Part shown: piece by piece, positions 45,301 to 47,300 of the stretch
Position numbering within the stretch: position 1 is the stretch's first letter
Layout of the letters: each line of letters begins with the position of its first letter
Origin: Vibrio cyclitrophicus
Lineage (GTDB): Bacteria; Pseudomonadota; Gammaproteobacteria; Enterobacterales; Vibrionaceae
Direction: 5' to 3'
DNA: 64,000 bases
Assembly: GCF_024347435.1 (NCBI RefSeq)
Contig: NZ_AP025480.1
Span: forward strand, 1,364,001-1,428,000
The notes under the pieces: model-generated
The model's database searches: none
What the model was told of the DNA's origin: nothing
What the model saw: the letters and a program-made list of their open reading frames with translations, nothing else
Made by a program: the position numbers and the translations under genes

Positions 45301-46070
45301 AAGAGTTAACGTTGCATATCAGCGACGTACCTGCTGGTGCTCAAATCACCAGTGATGTAGGTATAGTGACTCTTGAGAATGGTGTTTGGGTAGCAACGGC
45401 TGATGCGATTGATAGTTTGAAAGTTGTAGGACTCTCTGAAACTCCGGGTGGTTATACACTTAAAGTTGAAGCTGTTTCTGAAGAGACAGACAATAATGAC
45501 ACTGCCACTTCGGCTTCAATAGACCTTAACTTGAACATTGTCTCTGACGCGATTGATATTAACTTGGCTGCGGAAACGGATGATGTGCAACTATTGGCTG
45601 GCGCTAACAATACCGACCTGACTGCCGGTTCTGGAAATGACAGACTGGAAGGTGGAACGGGAGATGATACGCTTGTTGGCGGCGAGGGCAACGATACGCT
45701 TATTGGCGGCGGCGGTTCAGATATTTTAACCGGCGGTGACGGTATGGACTCGTTTGTATGGCTTAACATTGAAGACGGTGTTGAAGATACCATTACCGAT
45801 TTCAGCCTATCTGAAGGAGACCAGATTGACCTGCGTGAAGTGTTACCTGAACTTAAGAACACATCTCCAGACATGACAGCGTTATTGCAACAGATAGACG
45901 CGAAAGTCGATGGGGATGATATTGAGCTTACGATCAATCCGGATGGTCTAGGTACTACGGAACAAGTGATTGTGGTTGAAGACCTTGCACCTCAGTTGAC
46001 GCTAAGCAGCACCATGCCGTCAGATATTCTGGATGCGTTAGTTCAGCAGAATGTTATTACTCACGGTTAA
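18372..46070 (+). CDS. Giant LapA-like RTX adhesin, type I secreted (9,232 residues)
   Basis: A single uninterrupted frame encodes a protein near 1 MDa. Order: N-terminal retention module (residues 1 to ~135) with TAAG at 122-125, the motif cut by LapG-type proteases; a linker to ~residue 470; one T1SS-143-like domain; 21 tandem units of ~272 residues; two more T1SS-143-like domains; a unique distal region; three 116-residue cadherin-like repeats; RTX nonapeptides (GSGNDRLEGG, GDDTLVGG) and a VCA0849-type secretion signal. Repeated DxDGDD and DxDxD linkers suggest calcium-stiffened chains. ABC export and c-di-GMP-controlled surface retention are inferred from the LapA family; no lap or T1SS genes are adjacent. 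The frame extends to GTG 18348, but GGGGGA and family alignment favour ATG 18372. Confidence 0.95.
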   Translation: MDIEVSRQAAVVEAVSGDVVVVKPDGSARKVSVGDTIRANEIVITSNGSEVLLGVQNAAIPVGENCVGCVDNNVAWAEVPIAGEVNFDSEQADAGTFTDDDLAAIQDAILGGADPTQILEATAAGGGLGSANAGFVTIDYNYTQTQPTTFFETTGLDDEVTEEPREEFRSITRSSGGQSISGGLTEGSISDNTYPQSITSTETIIAGSLALAPDSFTPETLSLASLLSELNSDITSSGQPVTFTYDAVTNSIVGVQGSDEVLRIDIEAVSVGNNIELSLITTISQPIDHVPSVGGGQVSYTGDQIDIAFDIQGEDSAGNPLATLVNAQVSVFDGIDPSVESVNITNVETSSTAIEGAFSNIGSDNLQSAVFDASALEQFDGLLSDNQNTLARLSDDGTTITLSIQGRGEVVLTISLDTDGTYKFEQFKPIEEVGSDTLSFALPITVTDFDQDVIQNIINIAITDGDSPVITNIDSIDVDESGVVGGSQEGTATVSGSGSVTADIFDSDIIDHYELEPTEFNTDGSLTSNGEAVLLELIDQTNGVRTYEGYVEVNGSRITVFDVKVDSPSLGNYEFTLYEELSHQGAEDVLLTFALPIYAVDADGDRSALSGGSNTPEAAEILVNVKDDVVELVDKVESVTEPTLAGDTIVSYNLFSFEGADGSTIQSFNYDGVDYSLDQSLLPDATQTFSFTEGVVTISLNGDFSFEVARDIDHSSSETIVKQFSFLAEDGDGDIDTSSLELSITDGQNPAIDLIPPVTLSETDVADGSAPSGSAVSATETITFTAGSDDVASFRIEPTEFNVGGALTSNGFAVEIKEDSANPGTYIGFITDGSNTEIPVFAISFSTTTLGEYSFTLLEALDHVDGLDNNDLIFELPVYAVDSDGDDSLVSQLNVTIGDDVQIMQDGTLDIVEPNLADGTITTNTIDVMPNQSADGATITQFTYDGVVNTLDQSISGEQQFSFTEGELFITLEGEVRFEPNRDLDHSASEDIVKSIVVTSSDFDNDPVTSTITLTITDGDNPIINTVPSVLLEEADLIDGSSPSGSAVSSTQTITFTNQSDDVVRFRIEPTEFNTNDDLKSNGLAVELREDPVGSGDYIGFTTSATNIETTVFTLSFNSGALGEYTFTLIEALDHQDARGNNELSFDLPVYAVDSDGDDSLMSSLSVTIGDDVQIMQDGTLDIVEPNLADGTVTTSIFDVMPNQSADGVTVTQFTYDGQLRTLDQNDNGEQQFSFTEGELFITLQGEVRFEPNRNLNHTLNEDIVKSIVVTSSDSDNDVVTSTVTLTITDGDIPTIDNVPTVTLSETNLSDGSAPSGSAVSSTQTITYTTQSDDVTSFRIEPTEFNVGGALTSNGLAVELKADPTTPGGYIGYVTDGSNVETNVFTISFSDTNLGQYTFTLIEAVDHVDGLANNDLSFDLPVYAVDSDGDDSLVSQLNVTIGDDVQIMQGGTLDITEPNIADGTITTNTIDVMPEQSADGATITQFTYDGQVRTLDQTDNGEQQFSFSEGELFITLQGDVRFEPNRNLDHTVNEDIVKSIVVTSSDSDNDVLTSTVTLTITDGDIPTIDAVPSVTLSETNLSDGSAPSGSAVSQTETITFTNQSDDVASFRIEPTEFNVGGALTSNGFAVEIKEDSANPGTYIGFITDSLNTEVPVFTIAFSTGTLGEYTFTLLEALDHVDGLDNNDLSFELPVYAVDSDGDDSLVSQLNVTIGDDVQIMQDGTLDIVEPNLADGTITTNTIDVMPNQSADGATITQFTYDGVVNTLDQSISGEQQFSFTEGELFITLEGEVRFEPNRDLDHSVSEDIVKSIVVTSSDFDNDSLTSTITLTITDGDNPTIDVIPSVTLSETNLTDGSAPSGSAVSSTQTITFTNQSDDVFRFRIEPTEFNTNDDLKSNDLAVELREDPAGSGDYIGFTTSATNVETTVFTLSFSSTTLGEYTFTLLEALDHQNARGNNDLSFDLPVYAVDSDGDDSLMSPLSVTIGDDVQIMQDDTLDIVEPTVADLAAGTVTTSTIDVMPNQSADGATITQFTYDGQLRTLDPNDNGEQQFSFTEGELFITLQGDVRFEPNRNLDHALNEDIVKLIVVTSSDSDNDVLTSTVTLTITDGDIPTIDAVPSVTLSETNLNDGSAPSGSAVSQTETITYTNQSDDVTGFRIEPTEFNTGGTLKSNGLVVELKADPTTPGGYIGYVTDGSSVETNVFTISFSDTNLGQYTFTLLEALDHADGLLNNNLNFDLPVYAVDSDGDDSLVSQLNVTVGDDVQIMQGGVLDITEPNLADGTITTNTIDVMPEQSADGATITQFTYDGQVRTLDQTDNGEQQFSFSEGELFITLQGDVRFEPNRNLDHTVNEDIVKSIVVTSSDSDNDVLTSTVTLTITDGDIPTIDAVPSVTLSETNLSDGSAPSGSAESQTETITFTNQSDDVASFRIEPTEFNVGGALTSNGFAVEIQEDSANPGTYIGFITDSLNTEVPVFTIAFSTGTLGEYTFTLLEALDHVDGLDNNDLSFDLPVYAVDSDGDDSLVSQLNVTIGDDVQIMQDGTLDIIEPNLADGTVTTSTIDVMPNQSADGATVTQFTYDGVVNTLDQSISGEQQFSFTEGELFITLEGEVRFEPNRDLDHSVSEDIVKSIVVTSSDFDNDSLTSTITLTITDGDNPTIDVIPSVTLSETNLTDGSAPSGSAVSSTQTITFTNQSDDVVRFRIEPTEFNTNDDLKSNGLAVELREDPAGSGDYIGFTTSATNIETTVFTLSFNSGALGEYTFTLIEALDHQDARGNNDLSFDLPVYAVDSDGDDSLMSPLNVTIGDDVQIMQDGTLDIVEPNLADGTVTTSIFDVMPEQSADGVTITQFTYDGQVRTLDQTDNGEQQFSFSEGELFITLQGDVRFEPNRNLDHTVNEGIVKSIVVTSSDSDNDVLTSTVTLTITDGDIPTIDAVPTVNLSETNLSDGSAPSGSAVSSTQTITYTTQSDDVTSFRIEPTEFNVGGALTSNGLAVDLKADPTTPGGYIGYVTDGSNVETSVFTISFSDTNLGQYTFTLLEALDHVDGLTNNDLSFDLPVYAVDSDGDDSLVSQLNVTIGDDVQIMQGGVLDITEPNLADGTITTNTIDVMPEQSADGATITQFTYDGGTVITLDQNDNGEQQFSFTEGELFITIEGEVRFEPNRNLDHTVNEDIVKSIVVTSSDSDNDVLTSTVTLTITDGDIPTIDAVPSVTLSETNLSDGSAPSGSAVSQTETITFINQSDDVANFRIEPTEFNVGGALKSNGAAVEIKEDSANPGTYIGFITDGSNAEVPVFNISFSTSTLGEYTFTLLEALDHADGLDNNDLSFDLPVYAVDTDGDDSLVSQLNVTIGDDVQIMQDGTLDITEPNLADGTITTNTIDVMPNQSADGATITQFTYDGAVNTLDQSISGEQQFSFTEGELYITLEGEVRFEPNRDLDHSVSEDIVKSIVVTSSDFDNDSLTSTVTLIITDGDNPTIDAVPSVSLEEANLADGSTPTGSAVSQTETITFTNQSDDVEKFRLEPSEFNTNNALKSDGLIIEIREEPTGSGNYIGFTTDISNVETTVFTLDFSSTTLGEYTFTLLEAIDHTPIQGNNDLTFNLPVYAVDSDGDDSVMSPLAVTITDDIQVMVNDSLTIEEPTVADLAAGTPTTPIVNVLDEEGADGTTITQFTYDGGAVLTLDQNDTGEQKFVVADGSLYITLQGDIRFEPSRNLDHTGGDIVKSIVVTSSDSDSDLVSSTVTLTITDGDIPTIDTVPSVTLSETNLSDGSAPNASAVSSTQTITFTNQSDDVTSFRIEPTEFNIGGALTSNGLAVELKADPTTPGGYIGFVTTAPNVETNVFTISFSDTNLGQYTFTLLEALDHVDGLAKNDLTFDLPVYAVDSDGDDSLVSQLNVTIGDDVQIMQGGTLDITEPNLADGTITTNTIDVMPEQSADGATITQFTYDGQVRTLDQNDNGEQQFSFTEGELFITLQGDVRFEPNRNLDHTLSEDIVKSIVVTSSDLDNDVVTSTVTLTITDGDIPTIDAVPSVTLSETNLVDGSLPSGSAVSQTETITFTNQSDDVVSFRIEPTEFNAGGALKSNGFAVEIKEDSANPGTYIGFIIDGSNTEVPVFTIGFSTTTLGEYTFTLLETLDHVDGLDNNDLSFELPVYAVDSDGDDSLVSQLNVTIGDDVQMMQDGTLDIVEPNLADGTITTNTIDVMPNQSADGATITQFTYDGVVNTLDQSISGEQQFSFTEGELFITLEGEVRFEPNRDLDHSVSEDIVKSIVVTSSDFDNDPVTSTITLTITDGDTPTIDAVPSVTLSETNLADGSAPSGSAVSQTETITFTNQSDDVVRFRLEPTEFNTNDALKSNGLAVELREDPQGSGQYIGFTTSSSNVETTVFTLDFNSGTLGEYTFTLIEALDHQDARGNNDLSFNLPVYAVDSDGDDSLVSQLGVTIGDDVQIMQDGKLGIVEPNLANGTVTTSIFDVMPNQSADGATVTQFTYDGQLRTLDQNENGEQQFSFTEGELFITLQGEVRFEPNRDLDHRLNEDIVKSIVVTSSDSDNDVLTSTVTLTITDGDIPTIDTVPSVTLSETNLSDGSDPNASAVSSTQTITFTNQSDDVTSFRIEPTEFNVGGALTSNGLAVELKPDPTTSGGYIGFVTTAPNVETNVFTISFSDTNLGQYTFTLLEALDHVDGLAKNDLTFDLPVYAIDSDGDDSLVSQLKVTIGDDVQVMQDQALNIIEPTVADLAAGTPTTATVDVMPEQSADGATITQFIYDNGAVITLDQNDTGEQKFVFAEGSLFITLQGEVRFEPNRNLNHTASENIVKSIVVTSGDSDNDVVTSTVTLTITDGDIPTIDAVPSVTLSETNLADGSTPSGSAVSQTETITFTNQSDDVTSFRIEPTEFNVGGALKSNGFAVEIKEDSANPGTYIGFITNGSNAEVPVFTVSFSTTTLGEYTFTLIEALDHADGLANNDLSFDLPVYAVDSDGDDSLVSQLNVTIGDDVQIMQGGTLDIIEPNLADGTITTNTIDVTPNQSADGATITEFSFGGIVKTLDQSIVGEQQFSFTEGELFITLQGQVRFEPNRDLDHSASEDIVKSIVVTSSDFDNDPVTSTITLTITDGDIPTIDAVPSVTLSETNLADGSAPNAGAISSTQTITFTNQSDDVVRFRIEPTEFNTNDALKSNGLAVELREDPQGSGNYIGFTTSSSNVETTVFTLDFNSATLGEYTFTLIEALDHQDARGNNDLSFNLPVYAVDSDGDDSLVSQLGVTIGDDVQLMLGGTITSREPASAVETSNTLDVMPSQSADGAKITSFVFDGNTAESLDLNVNGEQEFVFTEGSVFITTEGEIRFEPVRNQNHAGGDITKSIEVTSVDLDGDIVTSKVTLKIVDGDLPTIDLVPGIALSEVDLADGSVPTGNPVTMTQNITYIAGSDDVSHFRIDPTQFNTSGALKSNGLDVQIKEQPADSGNYIGFVKDGSNVETNVFTISFSTSNLGQYTFTLLEALDHVDGLQNNILSFDVPVLAVDADGDDSAMSPMTVAITDDVQGVQDGTLSITEPSLADLASGTPPTTPIIDVMPTQSADSAKVTQFTYDGGTAVTLDPSISTEQVFTVTDGLLYITIEGEVRFEPSRDLDHSSGDIVRTIVVTTSDFDNDTDTADVTLTIKDGIDTVINVVPDVYLSEVNLADGSMPSGSAVSSTHTITYTEGSDDFSHFRVATNEFNPGDLLKSSGLVVQLTEDPASAGDYIGYTDDGMGNVTDVFTIRFDSVNKGEFTFTLIEAFDHLNGVLHNDLTFRLPVYAVDTDDSESTKRDVVVTIEDDIQQMQDGFLTITEPNSGTPTTATVDVMPIPSADGANITQFTYDGGSPISLNQNSIGEQEFVFIEGSLFVTLDGDVRFEPNRNLDHSSGNIVKSIVFTSSDFDNDIFSSTVTLTIVDGDGPTIDVVPGVALSESLLADGSTPSVNPVSITQTITSLASSDDIAEIVVEVGLFNTNGALKSDGLSLSLREDPANSGDYIAFTTDGMGVEKTIFTLDFDDTNPSQYTFTLLERLDHVDGLGNNGLSFDLSVYAEDTDGDISASKPLTVTITDDVQLMQSGALNITEPSTGTPTTTVFDVMPAQSADGATITKFVYDNQAEKALVQTNTGEQEFVFTEGSLFINLEGDVRFEPNRNLDHSGGDIVKTITVTSEDKDGDVVTSTVTLTIADGAPPTINTLPTIALAEANLVDGSSPGLPVSQTETIIFTAGSDDVSHFRIDSAQFNTSGDLKADGLVVQLKEDPLNSDNYIGYVESGGVQTDIFTITFDSSVLGRYTFILLEELDHLPVQGNNNQIFTLPVIAVDKDDTDSVMKPLTVTITDDVPIITDTTVASTFVVDEDDLGAVVTQATGSFVTIEGADKVEAYELRNISDLEDDLTSGNEAISITEVTGAANTTTYQGTTTSGTPIFTLALGNDGSYTFTLLGPLDHEPSSEARNKLHIFFDVVAVDSDGDDSNQYQLPIQVIDDVPEMTPPTGETVVDEDDLAGIGSDQSEDTIINGLFTVDEGADGVVKYELVDENLVITGLTSDGESLEWLPVSQSGTTFTYVAQTVTSNQPVFEIIFDTSNNSYQFELFKPLKHPDGANENTIELDFSIVAEDFDQDQSDAINLTITVTDDVPLVTTQSITRLEGQGYNNSKVDMFADATDVGSDGAVLSKIEAFDGSGIVFRAENSGPYSSDFDLNIGSQQVRVYEQTDDGNGGVDTRQLGRLRINSNGEVEFRANGYLDHDGLDTIDFSINVIATDGDLDTSETPLDITIADRDSTRIALKVTTFEDAGRDLTIPYATGDEPILENVQDNQNGLPNAPAQVALQVSLYDQDNAESIGQLTIKSPNGGDSHQGTFYYFDGADYIELVPESNGSIIFGSPELEQSFAPNPSEPRQTIATIDNLFFVPDQHASSDETGGRVRYELEIEKNGSTDHTINSNFRIEIEAVADIATWDDSNSTYHYQVNEDEDNVTLQLNAESQDNSNTETITYELEAVQGDGKFELLDKNGNVLTLTTDGVYEIAAEDINSTVVNPIDNFSGQIEFKAIAVTKETLNPYEDTANGRANDKTQARSVEQNIIIDVTADADPGKFSVSRIKINEDNIDDPDYIGPLDNKDAFTLDEVITMTGSVDTDGSEELFVRISNITEGAVLYFVGTTTVVPTVNGTNYQEIAYSDLANVEVVPTKHSNVDFTFDVTGVVKDTANLSTNPQQVDEEILGTKTVNVEVKGVADVPYGGTNGTDWTSITDGTASGVQTTIQESQNGDSFAELDFTVLSGERKPDDLADSPLTGDGSEAITVILSGIPDGVILEDGDGTVIDLNFVGYETGSGGSPDLSKPIYEANITDAGKTSGIRIRPVDSSTENIHIQGKIVVTENDGHTLTFDQEIRVLVEPVIDTSTNYVNATNGNEDSVINIDWHPDGADYIDSDEHFTSIIISGIPSGVTAVVNGDVTVVDDGAGTLTITPKDSNQTPEQFTQIALANNFIQMTPPSDSSVDFTLTTEVEVEERDNEYVDSSDSGEGIATATVMGTINVVVRPVVETDNGTTNKLIVDDVAGIGGLISVVADLLTGVIKFTTNSDNPSATDEFVIRYQETDASSAIEEVDQLVIELTNVNDSALSDDVLNQLLVIGAAYEGNGRWVVTNEDLFSISAPNGLSFPLTTSTPGLFNEIKMNIFSTVIDRGDGVETESSPAVEREGDVVLSFPQVLIGGNEVAADITMTPDSVVDVIEDTQLDLGAALNNLITFSGKDTSTDQVTIIIDDSVTINPGGTFPISLSGSSEVDFVNGKYVFETTVDQNVLTDFSGLLLNLPADYSGDFKLPLTIVTKDLLSGDENTLVTDVVIKVAPDVEGNPDIDVTVVGSLDDSFNPVDTDGQAGQDPVGYEDTYIQLDFSSTITDQVSGVEGGDEKFTSITLTLDDTSVGAFYTSAGVSLGTALTFDESEINAGALDNVLFRAVPNYPTGNDVNQIQVNVSGTITDTATYNETASPVGSATDTDTFSTTVNFEVVPVVDDVLVTGPGSDPDVIEITGNEDQLISLSGTGPVSIALTDLDGSEQFVSIKFTGVPDGFLMSADAASTYTVKNNGGGEWSVQLPQASGLSFDLSELSILPPKNFSGTAEFGVEVFTQESLLGVPTAAENLPSFKLHVVPVGDDVDTNPTDSVTGNEGQNIDIEINATILDKELSATGSGTFTENAPETLRVEVAGVPQDASIFYPDGTTLASYDPVTQLWTLDVSAQSLDKIVFNSGEHNSDAGNALGINGPLQITVRSVDTDADNTEYLGTPTSFDVDLVIDPINDQPTFVNVTNIETPEDTSIALSDISGFKIADSDAVYDDPTAIYTLTLSVDQGTLNFGGFTGVTSVPVSGSAITLEGTLGDINSALNSGSVQFELGADENYLNQNGVATVTATVDDGGNNGLIDAGDPNTAQTNQTTFTIKVTEVNDAPVATDVDLGSIMEDGQIVIVESDLIAASSDLENHNLTVTGVTLTQGQGQLTRFENAGGADDAAITGPYWIFIAANDFNGDAKFKYDIIDDGTTNGADDFLTDNAEISLVVTEVNDQPVASDIDLGTMLEEDQLIIKEQDLISSTTDPENDTITVNSLVLDQGQGQLQRFENVGGADDATITGPYWVFTAANEYNGDVKFTYTVEDDGTTNGADDFLTDTGEISVVVTAVNDQPVATDIDLGNILEEGKLIIKEEDLIAATSDPENDTITVTNLVIDEGQGQLQRFENVGGADDATITGPYWVFAAADEYNGNVKFTYTVEDDGTTNGVNDFLMDTAEITAIVDGVNDTPVVNGDSVTTVVDEDAGQLLSGINVSDPDYVDTFSDDLMTVTLAVDYGTLNVSLPAMTTVVVNGNNTGSVILVGTLSDLNALIDTPTSPNGVYLDASLSPINIIGLEVTAKDSGNPSGIAIETVPVVYNIAVTPVANTPTLSIDTASNYVRNITASQSVSASGIPLVGIIAALTDITEELTLHISDVPAGAQITSDVGIVTLENGVWVATADAIDSLKVVGLSETPGGYTLKVEAVSEETDNNDTATSASIDLNLNIVSDAIDINLAAETDDVQLLAGANNTDLTAGSGNDRLEGGTGDDTLVGGEGNDTLIGGGGSDILTGGDGMDSFVWLNIEDGVEDTITDFSLSEGDQIDLREVLPELKNTSPDMTALLQQIDAKVDGDDIELTINPDGLGTTEQVIVVEDLAPQLTLSSTMPSDILDALVQQNVITHG
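18735..18746 (+). other. TAAG site for a LapG-type periplasmic protease
   Basis: These codons read Thr-Ala-Ala-Gly at residues 122-125, in the context DPTQILEATAAGGG. Pseudomonas LapA is cut by LapG within TAAG in a closely similar context. The site closes the N-terminal retention module, as expected if the adhesin is held in the outer membrane and released on low c-di-GMP. Confidence 0.8.
20250..37430 (+). repeat. Array of 21 tandem ~816-bp units in the adhesin gene
   Basis: Each unit codes for about 272 residues. The first half starts near DDVQIMQDGTLDI and runs through the FTYDG...TLDQ...GEQQFSFTEGELFITL segment. The second is a T1SS-143-type domain (IPTIDAVPSVTLSETNLADG through FRIEPTEFN to LPVYAVDSDGDDS). 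The DDVQIMQ marker recurs near 21.07, 21.89, 22.70, 23.52, 24.33, 25.16, 25.97 kb and onward. Divergence rises at both ends, while units 2-17 are close in DNA sequence, with near-identical stretches of hundreds of bases. Confidence 0.93.
43713..44756 (+). repeat. Three 348-bp cadherin-like repeats
   Basis: Exact period of 348 bases (116 residues), units starting at 43713, 44061 and 44409. Each begins VNDxPVAxDxDLGxxxEE/EDG and ends in a DDGTTNGxxDFL segment. Units 2 and 3 are much closer to each other than to unit 1. The pattern resembles bacterial cadherin-like/VCBS-type domains. Confidence 0.9.
45620..45765 (+). other. RTX nonapeptide block and secretion signal of the adhesin
   Basis: Codes for about five GGxGxDxLx calcium-binding nonapeptides (GSGNDRLEGG, TGDDTLVGG, EGNDTLIGG, GGSDILTGG, DGMDSFVW). 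The following ~100 residues (EDGVEDTITDFSLSEGDQID, LREVLPEL) match the VCA0849-type C-terminal type I secretion target. Confidence 0.9.
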
Positions 46071-46181
46071 AGCTAATTAGGTGAGCGACAGCTAGTTGAG
46101 AGATCTCTAGATGGTAAATAGCTAGTTATAGATACTAATAGGTAAACGATAACTATTAGAGGCGAACCATAAAACCAAACG

Positions 46182-46218
46182 AAATAGGCCAGCAATGCTA
46201 ATGTTGGCCTATTTTTTT
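46182..46218. terminator. Bidirectional terminator between the adhesin and the pheC-like gene
   Basis: AAATAGGCCA (46182-46191) pairs with TGGCCTATTT (46205-46214), followed by a T tract on the plus strand. It sits between convergent genes. Confidence 0.85.
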
Positions 46219-46241
46219 GCTCTGTATAAACTACAACAAGT

Positions 46242-47006
46242 TTATTTTAGCGAGTTGTGGATCAGGAACTCTTCTTCAACGCCTTTCAATTTCATTTCAT
46301 CCATAATGAAGTTCACCGTGTTCAACAAACGTTGTTCACCTTTTGGTATCAGGTAACCGAATTGGCTGTTGGTAAACGGTGTCTCACAACGAGCAGCTTC
46401 AAGGCGCTCATCAGTCACTTGATAGAACAGTCCTTCAGGAGTTTCTGTGACCATCACATCAACTTTACCTTCCGCAACGGCTTGCGGAACGTCTAGGTTG
46501 TTCTCATAACGTGTAAAGCTCGCGTCTTGCAAGTTAGCATCCGCAAAAATCTCGTTAGTCCCGCCGATATTGACGCCAACACGCACTGAAGAAAGGTTCA
46601 CTTTTTCTATACTGTTGTATTGTTCTGCTTTGCCTTTCGCGACTAAGAAGCACTTACCAAAGGTCATGTAGCCTTGAGTTTGTTCTGCGTTTAACTGACG
46701 CTGCATTTTGCGCGTAATACCGCCCATCGCAATGTCGTATTTATCGCTGTCGAGGTCGGTTAGCAGATCTTTCCATGTGGTACGAACAATCTGTAATTCG
46801 ACGCCTAGCTGCTCTGCAACATGCTTAGCCACGTCAATGTCATAACCAGAGTAGGTTTTGCCGTCGAAGTAAGAAAAAGGTTTGTAGTCGCCTGTGGTGC
46901 CGACGCGAAGTGTGCCTGATTTTTGAATGTCTTCTAACTGGTCAGCTTGCGCTGCGCCGGAAAGTGCCAGAGCAATGGAAGCAAGTAATAGTGATGTTTT
47001 TGTCAT
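46242..47006 (-). CDS. Periplasmic solute-binding-fold protein, PheC-like
   Basis: A 254-residue exported protein with a signal peptide ending GAAQA (about residue 21). The type 2 periplasmic binding fold is shown by LRVGTTGDYKPFSYFDGKTY, GYDIDVAKHVAEQLGV and VGVNIGGTNEIFADANL. The TTGDYKPFSY, TTWKDLLTDL, YDIAMGGI and GGTNE blocks resemble periplasmic cyclohexadienyl dehydratase (PheC), which turns prephenate or arogenate into phenylpyruvate or phenylalanine. The same fold also serves amino-acid ABC importers, but no permease or ATPase gene is adjacent, which favours an enzyme or an orphan binding protein. Function is therefore open. Confidence 0.8.
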   Translation of the reverse strand: MTKTSLLLASIALALSGAAQADQLEDIQKSGTLRVGTTGDYKPFSYFDGKTYSGYDIDVAKHVAEQLGVELQIVRTTWKDLLTDLDSDKYDIAMGGITRKMQRQLNAEQTQGYMTFGKCFLVAKGKAEQYNSIEKVNLSSVRVGVNIGGTNEIFADANLQDASFTRYENNLDVPQAVAEGKVDVMVTETPEGLFYQVTDERLEAARCETPFTNSQFGYLIPKGEQRLLNTVNFIMDEMKLKGVEEEFLIHNSLK

Positions 47007-47237
47007 TGTAATTATCTGTTGTGTTTGTGTTGTTATTCAAAGTAACAGAAACAATCCGAGAAAGAGATCAAACCATTGGAAAGTATCAAAAAAGTGAGAC
47101 TACAAAAAATAGAGTTAAGAGAACTCTATTTGTACGAGGGAGTTAACGGGTGTAATAGAAAGGTTTAAAAGGGAGATAATACACATTAAAGTGCTATTCA
47201 GAGTTAAAAGTATCAGCAAGTTTGAGTGGTAAACAAA
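47007..47237. other. AT-rich intergenic region left of the symporter terminator
   Basis: Contains the promoter of the pheC-like gene on the minus strand. No open frame or RNA gene was seen. Confidence 0.5.
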
Positions 47238-47266
47238 AAGCCCATGTTATCGAATAACATGGGCTT
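47230..47266 (-). terminator. Terminator of the symporter gene
   Basis: AAGCCCATGTTAT (47238-47250) and ATAACATGGGCTT (47254-47266) form a perfect 13-base-pair stem with a 3-base nominal loop; on the minus strand a TTTTTGTTT tract follows. Confidence 0.9.
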
Positions 47267-47300
47267 CATTATGGGTTTAACTTGTTAGTTGCCTATTTAG

